NCBI GenBank assembly: GCA_020744425.1
Contig: JAGMUV010000003.1
Span: 2,728,001 to 2,792,000, forward strand
Direction: 5' to 3'
Origin: Dactylonectria macrodidyma
Taxonomy: Eukaryota; Ascomycota; Sordariomycetes; Hypocreales; Nectriaceae
Length of the DNA stretch: 64,000 nucleotides
Shown: positions 19,778-31,539 of the stretch, piece by piece
Numbering within the stretch: position 1 is the stretch's first letter
Layout: each line of letters begins with the position of its first letter
Translations under genes and position numbers: made by a program
The notes under the pieces: model-generated
What the model saw: the letters and a program-made list of their open reading frames with translations, nothing else
Told to the model about the DNA's origin: nothing
Databases searched by the model: none

Positions 19778-22700
19778 ATAGTCACTGATCTGCAGATTTC
19801 AGCAGCTCGGCCTCTTCCATGTTTTGGAAGTCAGTTATTTCCACCTTGTCGAGGGTGTGGGAGGTCACACGAGATACTGAAATTTGGGAATCTAGATTAT
19901 TGTACCTGGTTCACTTCACTCATTTTCTTGCAGTGGACTACGGGTCTATTTACCATTTTTGTATGCAGGTCTATCCTAGACAGTTTATGTTACATGTGTT
20001 TCGGAGTTCTTCTTCCCACCCCTGCGATCAGCTGTTCCGTAGACCGAGTTCGACGTACCTGTGCTAGGGGTTTACTTACATACATCGACAAAATACTACC
20101 CTTTGAGAGTTGAACCTCGCCTAGTAATCTCATATAAACACTTTTAATCAAGTGGATACAGCACGGATGAGCTTAGTGCCGTGATTCTTAAATAGCCAGA
20201 GCCGGAAGTGTCGATTTATGAAACCGAAAAGCTAGGGTTGGCTTCAGCAAGTTTTAGACTTCTCGTACTCGCTTCGTGTCCATACCAGCGACATTAACAG
20301 GGACATCATGAACAGAGAAGATGATACATGCTCAAGTTCCCAAAAGGTACGGCTATCAGCGATCTAAATATGTGTTATTAGAGCCAGGTCAAGTCGATCC
20401 ATAAATGCTTTCCGGTAAAAGAATATTCGAGCTTTAATATACTTTCGGGAATCTGTGCATAATAGACACGTAATAGAGCCCTCTGGGCGCTATCCTGACG
20501 CATGTATATTGATCTTTGGCAGCTACTGGCGCTGCAGCTCGTCAGCTTGCCTCCTGTGGGCTCTCTCTTGCAGCGTTCATATCACAGAAAACCAACCTCC
20601 ATGAGCTAGACCAAGCACCAGTCGCGAACTATATGTTTCTGTCCATGCTGCACTTTTTGATGAAAATCAAGTTCATTCATGACATATCTTGTCCCATAGA
20701 AATACTCTTGTACGTGACATACAATGTCAGCTACCCTATAACAAAGGAGGGCAACAGGTGGATGGGGAACCAGCGTCGTGAGATCATGGCTATTCGAATC
20801 CCTTAGAAGCTGAACTAAGAAGAAAATGATGTAAAATCCAGTAGTTAAATAATATGCACGGTTGAAGAGTATTACTCTATTTCTCCAAGAAGCAGAGCCC
20901 TACAGAAGTTTCTGGACGTGGTGTTCATCAACTGAAGCGGGGATTGGCATCAGCGTCACATGACTCTTTGCTGGAGCCGACGATGAATGCGGCACGGTCG
21001 AATTGTATCTTGTTCTCCCCAAGTCCCATGTCCACTTGAGACAAGATACAAGACGACACTCTACTTTATCATAGGAAGCCATGCGCTAACAAGACCGAGA
21101 AACCGCCCGAGTCGATATCAATTCGTCCAGTCCATGGGAGCGATTCCGCCCAAGGCGAATGCGATCAGTAGATCCTACCCACGGACGCATGCCCAGTTTA
21201 CGTCAACGCGCCCGCATGTGAAAGCGCACTAACACGCAGAGAAAACCTGCTTCGAATTATGTGCCTGCCGTCAAGCGACGGTGATGGCCGGAGAGAGCGA
21301 AATGGATGCCACGTCTTGTCTCCATGAAAAGATGTATGCAGAGAGTGAACGTGTCTCGCCAACAAGCGAGCAATTGGACAGTGATTAGAACCAGGAGAGT
21401 TCACCGATCGACCTGGTTCTCCGGGACAAACCGAATCTACGGGCCCAGCCCATGTTCAACAGGACAGGCCCAACCGGGCACAGGAAGAGTAGGTTGGCAT
21501 CTCCCAACAGACTGTTCAGCTATCCTATCAAATGGGACATTTGGCGAGGCTTGATATTCGGGCTTGGGGTCCGTCCCGATATCGGTTCCTCCGCCAATTT
21601 AGACCAAGATATCAAAGGCGTGGATGGAGATGCCATGGCAGTCCGACTCGGAGCTGGTCCCAAATGGAGAGGTCAGGCGAAACTCCCGATGGGTTGGCTT
21701 TTGGTTCATACAATGCCTTTTTTGGGCCAGCAAGGACGAGTCGAGCCTACACCTCAAGTTGAGGGACTTTTCTGTGCCAAGTCTTGGACGTGAACCTTTT
21801 CCGCTTGAATGCTGCCATGACTTGGCACCCTGCGAGGCCTGACATATGGCCTTCGGTTGGCGGGGGTCGGTTGTGCGTACCAGAACCTCGAGGCGGCCGA
21901 ACGAGGGAGGGGTGGAGCCTACGACCTCGGCGACGGAACTGCAGAAGCGTCTTCAGTCACATGAATCACCGAGACGCACACTCGTTGGGTTGCCGAAGGG
22001 GGGGCATTGCTAAGAATTTTCACCACACGAAAGATCATTGGGCCTGGGTGGTCAAGGGACCAACTACCAAAGATGGTCAGAAGAAAGAGAGCTGGAGCGA
22101 CTAAACAAGTGCCTCAATTGTGGGACTTGGTTGTTCTCGCTTGCCTCTTGCCACATAGCTCTGGTATAGGTCCATTGAACTCCATTCCATCGGCAATTGG
22201 CACAGAAAAAAAAGGAATTTTCAAGGCAACGACAAAGGGCTAAGGGCAAATGAGTGGGTGGGTGTGCCATGATTGATGGAAGTTTGGGGAAATACAAGGC
22301 TCGGTGGCGTGTCAAAGCTGACGACAGCGCAAGGGAGGGGAAGGAAAAAGAAATGGCACAGTAAGACGGCATGGGTGAGTGAGCAATGGGGGCTTGATCG
22401 TTCATTACCTGGTCGCTCCAAGGCGAGAGAGATGCCGCATACAGTCGATGACGCCGCGCCGCGTCACGACATATTTGTCAACAGCACAGTTCGTCGAAGC
22501 AGGAGTTGGTTGAAACCTGAGGGATTCGGTTGAGAGCTAAGAGGTCTGTGGGAGGTTTGTGGGAGGGCACGATACGCGAGGGAATGCAGGCGCAGACCTG
22601 TTGGGGAACTTATCCCGCAAATGGAACATCATTCTGAGAGCGTTCCTTGGAATCCTGAGGTGCGGCTCGACGAGATGGGCTGGAAAAGGTACCATCGATG

Positions 22701-25183
22701 CGTGTGGTTGCGTTCACCAACTTGATCCCTGCTGGTGTTGGTGTGGTGTGGACTGGACTGAGATAGAAGAATGTTCAAGGGTTTTCGCACCTTCCCAGGC
22801 ACAAAACCCATGCTAGCCAATCGGACAATGGCGCACAAATCTGCACAAGTCCGGTTCCAGCTGTACAATGATTCATGACGGAGAGCCTTTCTGGGCCACG
22901 CAAGTGGCTGGGATGAGGCGCCGTTTCTCCACGTGTTCCACTCCGTTGCGGTAGAGATGAGAAACCATGACTAACTGAAGACCAACCGCAGCAACAGGGG
23001 CGGGTCCGCAATGCTAAAGCGCCTTTCTCTTAGCCTCAGGCACGCATTCAAACCCTGCGCGTCATCCCTGCCTCGGCTTCCGTTTAGGCTCACTCATGGC
23101 AAAATTCTGTCGTCTTTCGACACCATCACAAAGTTTTCCAGCACCGTCTCCACCTCTTCTCCGCCTCGACGGCGGCATATCCAGCGCTATGGCCCAGGGT
23201 CGAATACGGAAAACTGGAGCCACAGAATCCTGGAATCTTGGATGGCCATTCCGGCTTGCAAGGAAACGCATTTTAGCGAAACCTCAACCGTGGCCGCTAA
23301 TTGGCCGTGCGGCTGTCATCCGGTGCCATCCGCAGAGATCCATCTGCATGGGGCCCTTGTATGAGAGGCAATGGAGGGGGAGAACAAGAGCTCGGGGCTC
23401 GGCTGGGGGACGATCATCCAGGAACAAGGAACGGGAGATATTCTTGGAAGCAAAACGCTGGGAAACCAGCCATCTCACCATCCATCCAGTTGCTGCTTAA
23501 TCTCGCAACTTTTTTCCTTCTTCCCTGTCCCCGAGTCGGCCGCTGGGTGGCAGGTGTAGCAGATCCCGACTCGCCAATGCTGGCCCGACATCGTAGGATG
23601 AATCATGGACGGTTATGGCTCCCAACGAATCTATCGCGGCCCAGGGTATGCGCTACCGGGTCCAGTCCCCCCGTCTTACCGACTCATCGTGAGGAGAATG
23701 GCTGTGCAAACAACGGCTTTGTCTTCAGACAAAGGCGCCATGGCATGCCTAATACGTCTAGTGCGGTTGGGCAACCATGAGGTGTTCGGTGAGAGACGAA
23801 ACCAGACACCTGGCCAGCGCAGACTGATATAGGTGTTCATTTGCTTCACTCGCACTCCGTGGCTCCACGTGTCGAGGCATCAGGGACAGGACCGGCAGCC
23901 ATGTTCTCACCCTCGTGCGCAGTCAGGTCAGACATGTGCCTGAGCTGGTGCGGGCTGGTAGACGACGTGTACAGATACGTTCATTATCAAGTGCTTACCG
24001 ATGACCACCGTGTATGGGTACTCCGGCCTTACTCGATGAACATGCATCGTGTGTGCTGACGGACATTTCCCCTCGAGCTTGCCCCCATGTGCGCACCCAC
24101 TCACACCCTGGGAGCTTTCGAAACAAGCCTCTCAGAGCCGTCCACCTGGCTTTGTGCAGGTACCAGGCACTGGTTGCAAACGCTGGACCAATGACGGGAC
24201 AGAGGTCAGTTTTGCGCCAGACCAAGATGCTGCAAGATGCAGCTAGAAGAAAAAAAGAGCGCTTTTTGGCTACACCCACTCTCGGGCATTGCTCCACTTT
24301 GCAAGCCCTGCAATGCTCTTGCTCTTGCCCCTTGCTTTAGTCCCGGACTGACAGCGGTTGTTGTCCGGCATGTGCTTGGCTGCCAAGTTGGGGACGTTTT
24401 GTTGTCTCCTTTCTCGTCGAATTCATACAGTACGCGATCAGGTACCCAAGCTCCTAAAGGACTGGGCGGAGCCCCCCCCCCGGCGCCGAATCCCACGGTT
24501 CCTTACCGCATCCTTCTTGCTCTCACAGATGAACCAACAAACAAAGGATCAAACGAAACAAACACAAGCATACAAACCTTATTTCGGTAGTACGGGCATT
24601 GGATGAAGTGAAGGGAAGTGTTTAAAGGCAAAGATGGCTTTCCAATCAAGCAGCATGATCAAGGGGAGTCGTTTATATCGGCAAGCGGCATCGTGAGAGA
24701 CGGCCAATAAAGCTGTGCCTGAAACAAAAGGCGGTTTCTTGTCCCTGGCAGCGGGTGCGAGCCGCCGGGTTTCTTAGGCGGCGCGTGGCAGTTGGACAGG
24801 ACCTCACCACAGGCTACAGCGACCACGCCACCTACCACACCACCATGGCGCCGCCTCGAGGGCAATAACTCTCCGATTGCAGCAGAGAGGAGCCCTGAAG
24901 CCTTGGGAGACAGTGACTTGGGCCAACCCTGTGTCACAACTCGCCGTTTACTGTGCTGGAGGGTCCACCGGAGGCGCCGGGGCGTCCAATGGTGGCGCCG
25001 GCAACTCGGGAGCCTTCCACATCCATCTTTTGGGCCCCGAGCAAGGAGCATGGCTTCGTTCTCCACCAGCTACGGCTAATGGCCCTGGGCTAATGGCACT
25101 GACAAAATCTGATCTGGTCAGAGAGCGAGATGGATGGATGTGCCCGCCAGCCCTCCCAGATGTCGGGTCGAGAGAGATGTGCT
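19778..25183. other. Long gene-poor region of about 5.4 kb
   Basis: Many overlapping short open frames on both strands, none with splice support, a signal peptide or family resemblance. Base composition changes from AT-rich (19.8-20.9 kb) to GC-richer (21-25 kb), where scattered GC-rich frames arise by chance. It may hold long upstream control sequence for the secreted-protein gene at 25494 or untranslated transcripts; nothing in the bases proves either. Confidence 0.4.
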
Positions 25184-25190
25184 TATAAAA
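25184..25190 (+). promoter_or_regulatory. TATA box of the 162-aa secreted protein gene
   Basis: TATAAAA, 304 bp before the ATG at 25494. It is followed by a long CT- and CA-rich stretch, so the mRNA would have an unusually long leader of roughly 270 nt. Confidence 0.6.
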
Positions 25191-25493
25191 CGGACCTCCC
25201 TACCCATCCCTCCTTCTGGTCTTCCTTCTCGTTACCCACAACGATCATTGTTTCATCTTTCTGTCTTCGGACTATCATTCATTCAACACTCCACGCTTCT
25301 CATTCCTTTAGAAGCCGAGTCTATCACTTTGCACCTATTCTCCCTTGAAGCAGCGAGCTAGTCCTCGATCTCACCGGAGCAATCAATCTTGATTACAGAC
25401 GTCTCGATTCAATCCTTCATCAACCGTTGAAATCATCAGCTTGTCTTGACGACAATTCCCAAAACCAACCAAGAACACAAACAAAACTTCAAA

Positions 25494-25982
25494 ATGCAGT
25501 TCGCTACCGCTCTCCTGGCCTTTGCTGCCACCTTCACCACCGTTGCTGCCAACACCGTCACCTTCTGGACTCTGGACGACATCACTCGCACCATTGTCTT
25601 CACTCCTAGCTCTGGCCACGCTGAGATCGAGTCCGTCACCGTCAACAGCAAGAAGAACACCACAGTCACCTTCCCTGAGGGCTACATTGGCAACTACTAT
25701 GCCGTCCAGGAGGGTGCCAACGATGTTCCCGGCATGCTCGGTGAGGTCACCTTCAATGGCTGGAACGGCGCGACTTACTTCGATGTCTCTGCTATTGTCG
25801 ACCCTTCTGACCACGATAACGTCAAGCAAATGTGGCCCGCTAGCGCTCTCGAGCCCATGTCTGGCTGCGAAGTCTTCCCCTGCAACAACGCCTACTACCT
25901 TGCCGACGACGTCCAAACCAAGGTTACTGATGAGGTTGACCTCATCACCACCCTCGGCACTGGATCCGTCTACACTCGCTAA
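25494..25982 (+). CDS. Small secreted protein, 162 aa (family sometimes labelled 'DNase1')
   Basis: A single exon. The ATG at 25494 follows an AACTTCAAA context and begins a clear signal peptide (MQFATALLAFAATFTTVAA). An in-frame open stretch continues upstream, but the signal peptide fixes the start. The mature chain holds VTFWTLDDITRTIVFTP, the motif FPEGYIGNYYAVQEG, GMLGEVTFNGWNGATYFDVSAIV and the pair Cys-Glu-Val-Phe-Pro-Cys. From memory this matches a family of abundant ascomycete secreted proteins often labelled 'DNase1 protein' without biochemical proof; no nuclease catalytic motif is visible. Codon use is strongly biased to C-ending codons, as in highly expressed fungal genes, and a TATA box lies upstream. 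Likely an abundant extracellular protein of unknown function. Confidence 0.85.
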   Translation: MQFATALLAFAATFTTVAANTVTFWTLDDITRTIVFTPSSGHAEIESVTVNSKKNTTVTFPEGYIGNYYAVQEGANDVPGMLGEVTFNGWNGATYFDVSAIVDPSDHDNVKQMWPASALEPMSGCEVFPCNNAYYLADDVQTKVTDEVDLITTLGTGSVYTR

Positions 25983-27549
25983 GCGCCATCATCGCCTTGC
26001 CCGGACACCTTTCTTTTCTGCCCATCCCCTTTTCACACATCCCTTTTTTGACGCGGAGCGTCGCTTCACGATGACACGAGCACTACACATAACCCCTTTA
26101 CACTTCACACTTCACACTTCACATACCCATTACAAGATACCCGGGTTATAGACTTTGGGCGGAGCTGGCGCTTACGGATGGAACAAAACAAAACACTCAA
26201 CACAGAACCCTTTGGGGGACAACGGGCTACATTCACTCGCTCGCTTTCTCACCACCCCCTACTTTGTCGCAAGGCTTGATGCCTCTCTGATTCAGATGAT
26301 CAGCAAGGGGGGGGTTGGGTTCTGGCACTCACTTACTTGACAAATTCTCTCACTCGCTTAACAACAAACTTGAACTTTTAAGGGATTCTTTGTATATATT
26401 TAGAGGGTCTTTGTACCCAAACAAAGAGATACATTTTTGAGATATTTTTGGCATCAATGAACATAGACTTGGAACAACACTTTGAACTGTCTTTGACAAG
26501 CTTTGGATGTGATGATAAAGCCCCTGGTCAAAGCGAAGAGCTTGCTGATTGGCTTGCTTTAGTCCTCTGACTTGGACCAGTGTCCACGTCTGCCCTGTTC
26601 CGCAATCTTTTTTTGGGCAACCGCGTTGAACACGTCAGCCATGCAGCCGCATCCTAGAGTACGACCCGAGCCATACTGCAGGAGGTTGAGCCACTCCCCC
26701 GCCCGTAGAGGCTTTCGTTCGAACTCACTCATTTGTTGAGGACTCTGTCCCACAACTTTGCCTTTTTCAGCCCTTTCCATTGCTGCTATTTCTGGAGGAT
26801 ACTTCCCGCTGCAATGTATGAAGGGAACGCGCGGGAATCCGGTGCAACCAACAAAGAGGCGCTGCTGATCTCATCTGTTTTCCCGCTTGTCAATCCTTGC
26901 GCGCGATGCTTAGTTGGACATCGTGCCGATCGCCTGGATGGGAGGGCGGGACTGATCACGTTGCTGGTCGGCGATCGTGGCTAGCTTCATCGCCAAGCAT
27001 CATTGCTCATTTCCCCCCGGCTAAGTAAGATAAATGATCCATCGCCACGAAGAGCAGAGAGCAGGTTTTCCCGGAGCAGCAGCCAACCTGCAGCCTGAAG
27101 AACCACGCCTTGGGAAGAAAATCTCACTGAGACGCAAAAACATCCGGCGGCGGTGAGACGTCTCACAGCATGGGTCGCGTTCCGAGACTCGGCGGTCATG
27201 ATGAGTCCTTGCTTGGCTTGGCCTTGATAGCCGTGGCACCAACGAGACGCCCCGTCAAAGTGACCCGGCGCTCTGGTTATCGCCAAGGCGTACGAGTGAG
27301 GGGCCCCGGCCGTACGACTTTGGCTGTTGAAGCTTGTCATTATGAGCAACATGTCATCGAGGCAGCATGCGTTGCAGTAGACGCCGTAGTGAACCAACAG
27401 GATATGAATGAGATTCTATGTGCAGGAATATGGTTGTTCTCACTTAACTAATCGTAACATGGCTAACCCAGGGCAAATAGCACCTTGCAACACTACATAC
27501 AACGCCTTCCTATGGTGACTTCTGCAACGGTGTGTGCATATAGCCAAGA
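25983..27549. other. 3' flank and intergenic region before VPS54
   Basis: 26000-26540 is probably the 3' flank of the secreted-protein gene, with short CACTTCACA repeats near 26100 and an AT-rich part around 26380-26450. 26540-27549 shows only short chance frames. Confidence 0.4.
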
Positions 27550-30500
27550 CTAATTCTTTTCGTCGTCTTTGGCGGGCTCGTCCGATTTCTTTTCTGGTTC
27601 CTCTGCCGGACCATCTTCTTTGGGCTCGGTAGAACTTGTGTCCGTAGGGGGTTGTTCCACCTCGACCTTTTTAGACTCGATGATCTTCACCAGGAATTCT
27701 CCCGTGTCGCCGAACCCGTCAAGCTTTCCAAGCTTCGTCGCGAAGAAGTCGATGTCGTTGAGCATGCTGGTGAAAAAAATTAGCAACTGGCCCCCTGTCG
27801 GCAATCGGTTGGATAGCTCTTACCTTTGGATGCCTGCCTCTGTCTTGGGTTCGGCGTCTCGCAGAGTTGAACCAAGCTGGTCTTTATAACTGGAGAAGAC
27901 GGGAAGCATAATCATCTGAATCGACGTCTCCGGCAAGTGTTTCGTGAGAACCTTGTGTAGCGTAGTCGTCTCTTTGGCTAGGGTTTCCATGTAAGGGTGG
28001 GCACTCTTTGTGGCATCCGCATCCCAGTCAATGGCTTTCATATTCCTGCAGTGGATGGTGGCCCGGCCGCTCATGATATCGACAAGCTTCTGAAATATGC
28101 TGTCTTGATGTTCCTGGAGGAGCCGCCTGATCTTGTCAAACTCACCCATGAGGTTGGAAACACTAACTCCGGAGCCAGCATGGCGTCGTACAAATTCGCG
28201 AATGTGAGGAATGAGGGCGGCGATGAATGAGAGCGCTTGGGACGCCAGGGCCAAGTGCTTCGTCGTAATGTTCTTCAAACCAGCCGAGCGAGTCGCACCA
28301 GCACCAAGGATGAGCTGTGTGCACCTGGAATTGAAGAGCTGTAGGTACGCTATCAAGGACGTGGCGATATCAAGCGTCATTGACGGAATACCGGTGATGA
28401 GATGCGAGAACTTGGCAATTCCCTCTAGGCAAAGAATTGCTGACTTGGGGAGCATAAAACTGTCCAGGTCAATAGTCGCTGTCCGTACCTTTTCCTTGCT
28501 AGTCCCATTGCTTTCAACAGCGCCCGAGTCTCCCTCTGTCCGCTCGATTTCAGAATAAGGCACGTATATCTTGTTGCTCTCTGTCCACTGGGTGGGATCT
28601 CGGGTGCTGCTTTCTAGAATAACCTCGAGGAGGTCCGCATTTTCGTCGCTGAAATCTTTGGCATTCCACTGGTCGGATTCCATGCCTTGTGCAAGCTTCT
28701 GCATCTCGACATCCCGGTTTCTCTGCACAAAATCCTTGATGTGTCCATTAACCACCGTCTTCAAGGGTGTACCGCTTCTGCCCGATATCGCCTCACACTC
28801 ATTCGCAAAGTACAGGTTGAGCGTGAAATATCGCAGGAACAGATCTAGTGGAAGTTGAGCCGTTTGTTCTGCTCGAACTTTCAGCACCTTGACGATCTTT
28901 TCAATCGCTACGTCGACCGCCTGACCAAGCAGGTTCGCGACATCAAGATTCTTGTGAAGCTCCTCTTGGATCTCGAACGTTGAATTGTTGAAATAGGCTG
29001 GGAAGCGATCCGGTCTTGGACTTGAAATGGGCGATCGCACTGGAGGCGACTTGAGCACATCCCCTTGTGGTGAATCCGTCAAAGAACTCGTGGTTTCTAG
29101 AAGCACCTTGACTTGGGTTGTCAGTCGCCTCAGAGTCTCCGTAACACTGATATAGATCTTAATGAGTAAGTCCTCGCCATCTTCGGGATCCAAGGCCCGC
29201 AAGTTGCGTGCTAGAATAGACGACTTCTCCTGGTTTGACAGACCTCGTCCCCCACTCGCCGTTGAGACAGACATCATTGACTCATTATCGTCATCTGTAG
29301 AGCTCGGTAGGGGTCGTCGAATCAGATTTCGAATTTCTCGGAGAACAGCCTCCCGGTACGCGATAGTCGCCGCCGCAATGTGCTTGGCGCGGTTTAACCC
29401 GACCATGCTGGGGAAGAGTTGGGCTTTTAGTTCATCGGTACCCGACATGTAAGCTGGGAAGACCGAGGGTGACCTGGCGTGGCCACCTTTTGCCCGTGTT
29501 GCAGCGTTCGTCCAGCGAAGTAGAATCTCTTGTGGAGACACCGACTCGCAATGTTGCCGCAGATCGCGCATCAGAATATTTTGGAAGTTGGACTCATATG
29601 CCTTTCCGATCCGCGATCGTAGTGTAGCGAGATCAGCATTGACGCCTTGTAAGGCGGAAGCCGACGTGAGGTTTCGCAGCTGTATATCATGCTCAAATTC
29701 AGCCGCTGGATCGTGTTCACCGGCAATGAGCTTCTCCAACGAATCAATGTTTGATAGAGCTTTGTCGACCTCGCCTTGCTCAACAAGTGCCTCGCAGTTC
29801 ATGACACCATGGGCAATTTGTCTTAGCTGCAACACGGCATCGTTGAGCTGCTTTAGATTCTCTCGTCGCCGTCTCTTGTGGACGATTTCAAGACCCTTTG
29901 TGGCAATTTCCTCGTCAAGGGCCTCTAGCTCTTTCCTTAAAACCTTGATTCTTTGAACAGATTCGGCAGCCTCCGAGTGTAGCTCCTTGAGAGATCCAAG
30001 GGCTGTAAAAAAAGTAGTCGATGCAGTCGAAATTGAGTTGATGAGATGGACTTCGATCGTGTCCATGTACCAAGAAAGCTTCTCCTGCAAAATCGCGTTG
30101 GTAGCAAGAGCTTTCCTCGGCGCAGATGCGCTTCCGTTGACTGCACCCTTCTCGCCACTCTCGTTGGCTGGGCGGATAACTTCGGATCGCTCGCTAACGA
30201 CATCGAAGGTTCTCGGATTCTCCAGATGAAAGTCTTCGTCGAGATAAACTGTCGGGATGGTTGACAATGGGGGCGGTCCTTGCGTAGATCTCCGATTGAA
30301 ATTGGGACTGGGTCTTCGAACAGGGCTTGAACCTTCATTCGAGTTTAACGATGAGAGGGACGCGGTTGAGTTCTTTCGTCTGGGGCGCGGGGGGCCAGGC
30401 CTTAGGTATGCATCATTGCTTGTATCGGCCTGTTCTTCCTGCCTTGCTGATCGTTGGATGCTGTTCGCATCATCCTGGCTCTCCTTTATCCTTCGAAGCT

Positions 30501-30896
30501 GTTCGTACAAGTTGCCAACCTGCGACAGGTACGGCTTGAACTCCTCGACATCGACATGCGTGATGTTTGTTAGGGTGACTGGAGGGATCTCTTTCGCGGT
30601 CGGAGGTTTGTGTGCGCTCGATGGGGGTGCCGAGGTGTGAGGTTGCAGGCCAGTCCGTACAATTGGAGGTTGGAGTAGGGTCGAGATGGCTGCTTGGTGG
30701 TTAACAAGGGGCGGACATTAACCAGTTCGGAATCGTAGGACGCACCATTGTGATTCAACTCGTAAACAGAGGCAGCCCAACTGCTAGGAGCGCTGTCCAA
30801 TACGCCCCCTACCGAATGAATCGAGCTTGCAGTCGACCCGCGTCTTACGGGAGTATGATGAACCGAGCCAAGTCTACCACCACTATGTCCAGTCAT
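27550..30896 (-). CDS. VPS54: GARP complex subunit Vps54
   Basis: Three exons on the minus strand (30896-30746, 30689-27824, 27766-27550), with introns of 56 and 57 bp, give 1077 aa. The first junction was chosen at GTGCGT...AAGCAG because it joins Asn-His-Asn-Ala to ISTLLQPPIVRTG in frame. Vps54 is a subunit of the GARP tether (with Vps51-53), which captures endosome-derived vesicles at the trans-Golgi network. The N-terminal 150 residues are Ser-rich and disordered. A coiled, Vps54-N-type helical rod follows (about 200-480, with VEQGEVDKALSNIDSLEKL). The C-terminal Vps54 domain is well conserved (KDQLGSTLRDA, ATIHCRNMKAIDWD, EFVRRHAGSGVSVSNLMGEF). The last exon adds an acidic Glu/Lys/Pro tail. 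It diverges from MCM5. Confidence 0.93.
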
Positions 30897-31539
30897 GTTA
30901 ACGGCAGGCCTCTTCACGTTCCTCCGCCACTAACCTGTGAAAGGGAAGCTCCCCGCGACCTATGGGAGACAATGCTGACAGATTGTCCACAGATTTTGCG
31001 GCGTTATGAGTGAACATGGTTGATGGTGGCCTGGGTCAAGGCCGAGCAAGTAGCCGGCAACTCTGTTGGCGGCCGGGTTCGCGAATTACAAGGGTATCAT
31101 CGCTGGGAAGAAAAGGACTGGAACAGGCGACCGACACTTGGAATCTAGAAGAGGTGAAATGGATGTTAAGACAAAAGCGCATCGATCGTCATCATAATAA
31201 GCAGTTCGATTATTGCATCTGCAGCGACCTTGGCCTGGATACGTTGCAGCCTGGGCAGCTGAGCTCCCCCCTGGAGGACACGTGAAGATAAGGAACACAA
31301 TCGGGGTGAAAGCGGTTTGGGGAGTGGGGCATGATGACTAACAATCCAATTTACGCGAGTCGACGCGTTCTCACGCGTCAGGTCTCCCGCTGTAATTGCT
31401 ACGCCAACTGGCAAATGCGAACCCCTCCAACACTCCACATTATTTGCATCACCACCCCTGACAGTCACAACTTTAGTCACAACTCTGGTCACGCCGACGA
31501 CAACAGAGCAAGATCGAATATACCAAAGCTCAGGTCGCC
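30897..31539. promoter_or_regulatory. Divergent VPS54-MCM5 promoter
   Basis: The 643 bp between two divergent start codons. The MCM5-proximal end holds paired MCB elements (listed separately) and repeated TCACAACT words near 31460-31490. I see no additional gene. Confidence 0.6.
31363..31378. promoter_or_regulatory. Tandem MluI cell-cycle boxes (MCB) upstream of MCM5
   Basis: Two exact ACGCGT palindromes at 31363-31368 and 31373-31378, 10 bp apart centre to centre and about 165-175 bp before the MCM5 ATG. ACGCGT is the binding site of the MBF (Mbp1-Swi6/Res-Cdc10) factor that drives G1/S genes, including replication genes, in yeasts. Use in this fungus is inferred. Confidence 0.7.

Noticed and set aside
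20516..20806. 96-codon open frame with a hydrophobic middle
   Set aside because: It begins at a non-ATG codon, has low-quality composition, no family resemblance and no splice context.
24659..25066. 135-codon minus-strand frame in the GC-rich gap
   Set aside because: Overlaps several equally long frames on the other strand; typical chance ORF of GC-rich sequence.
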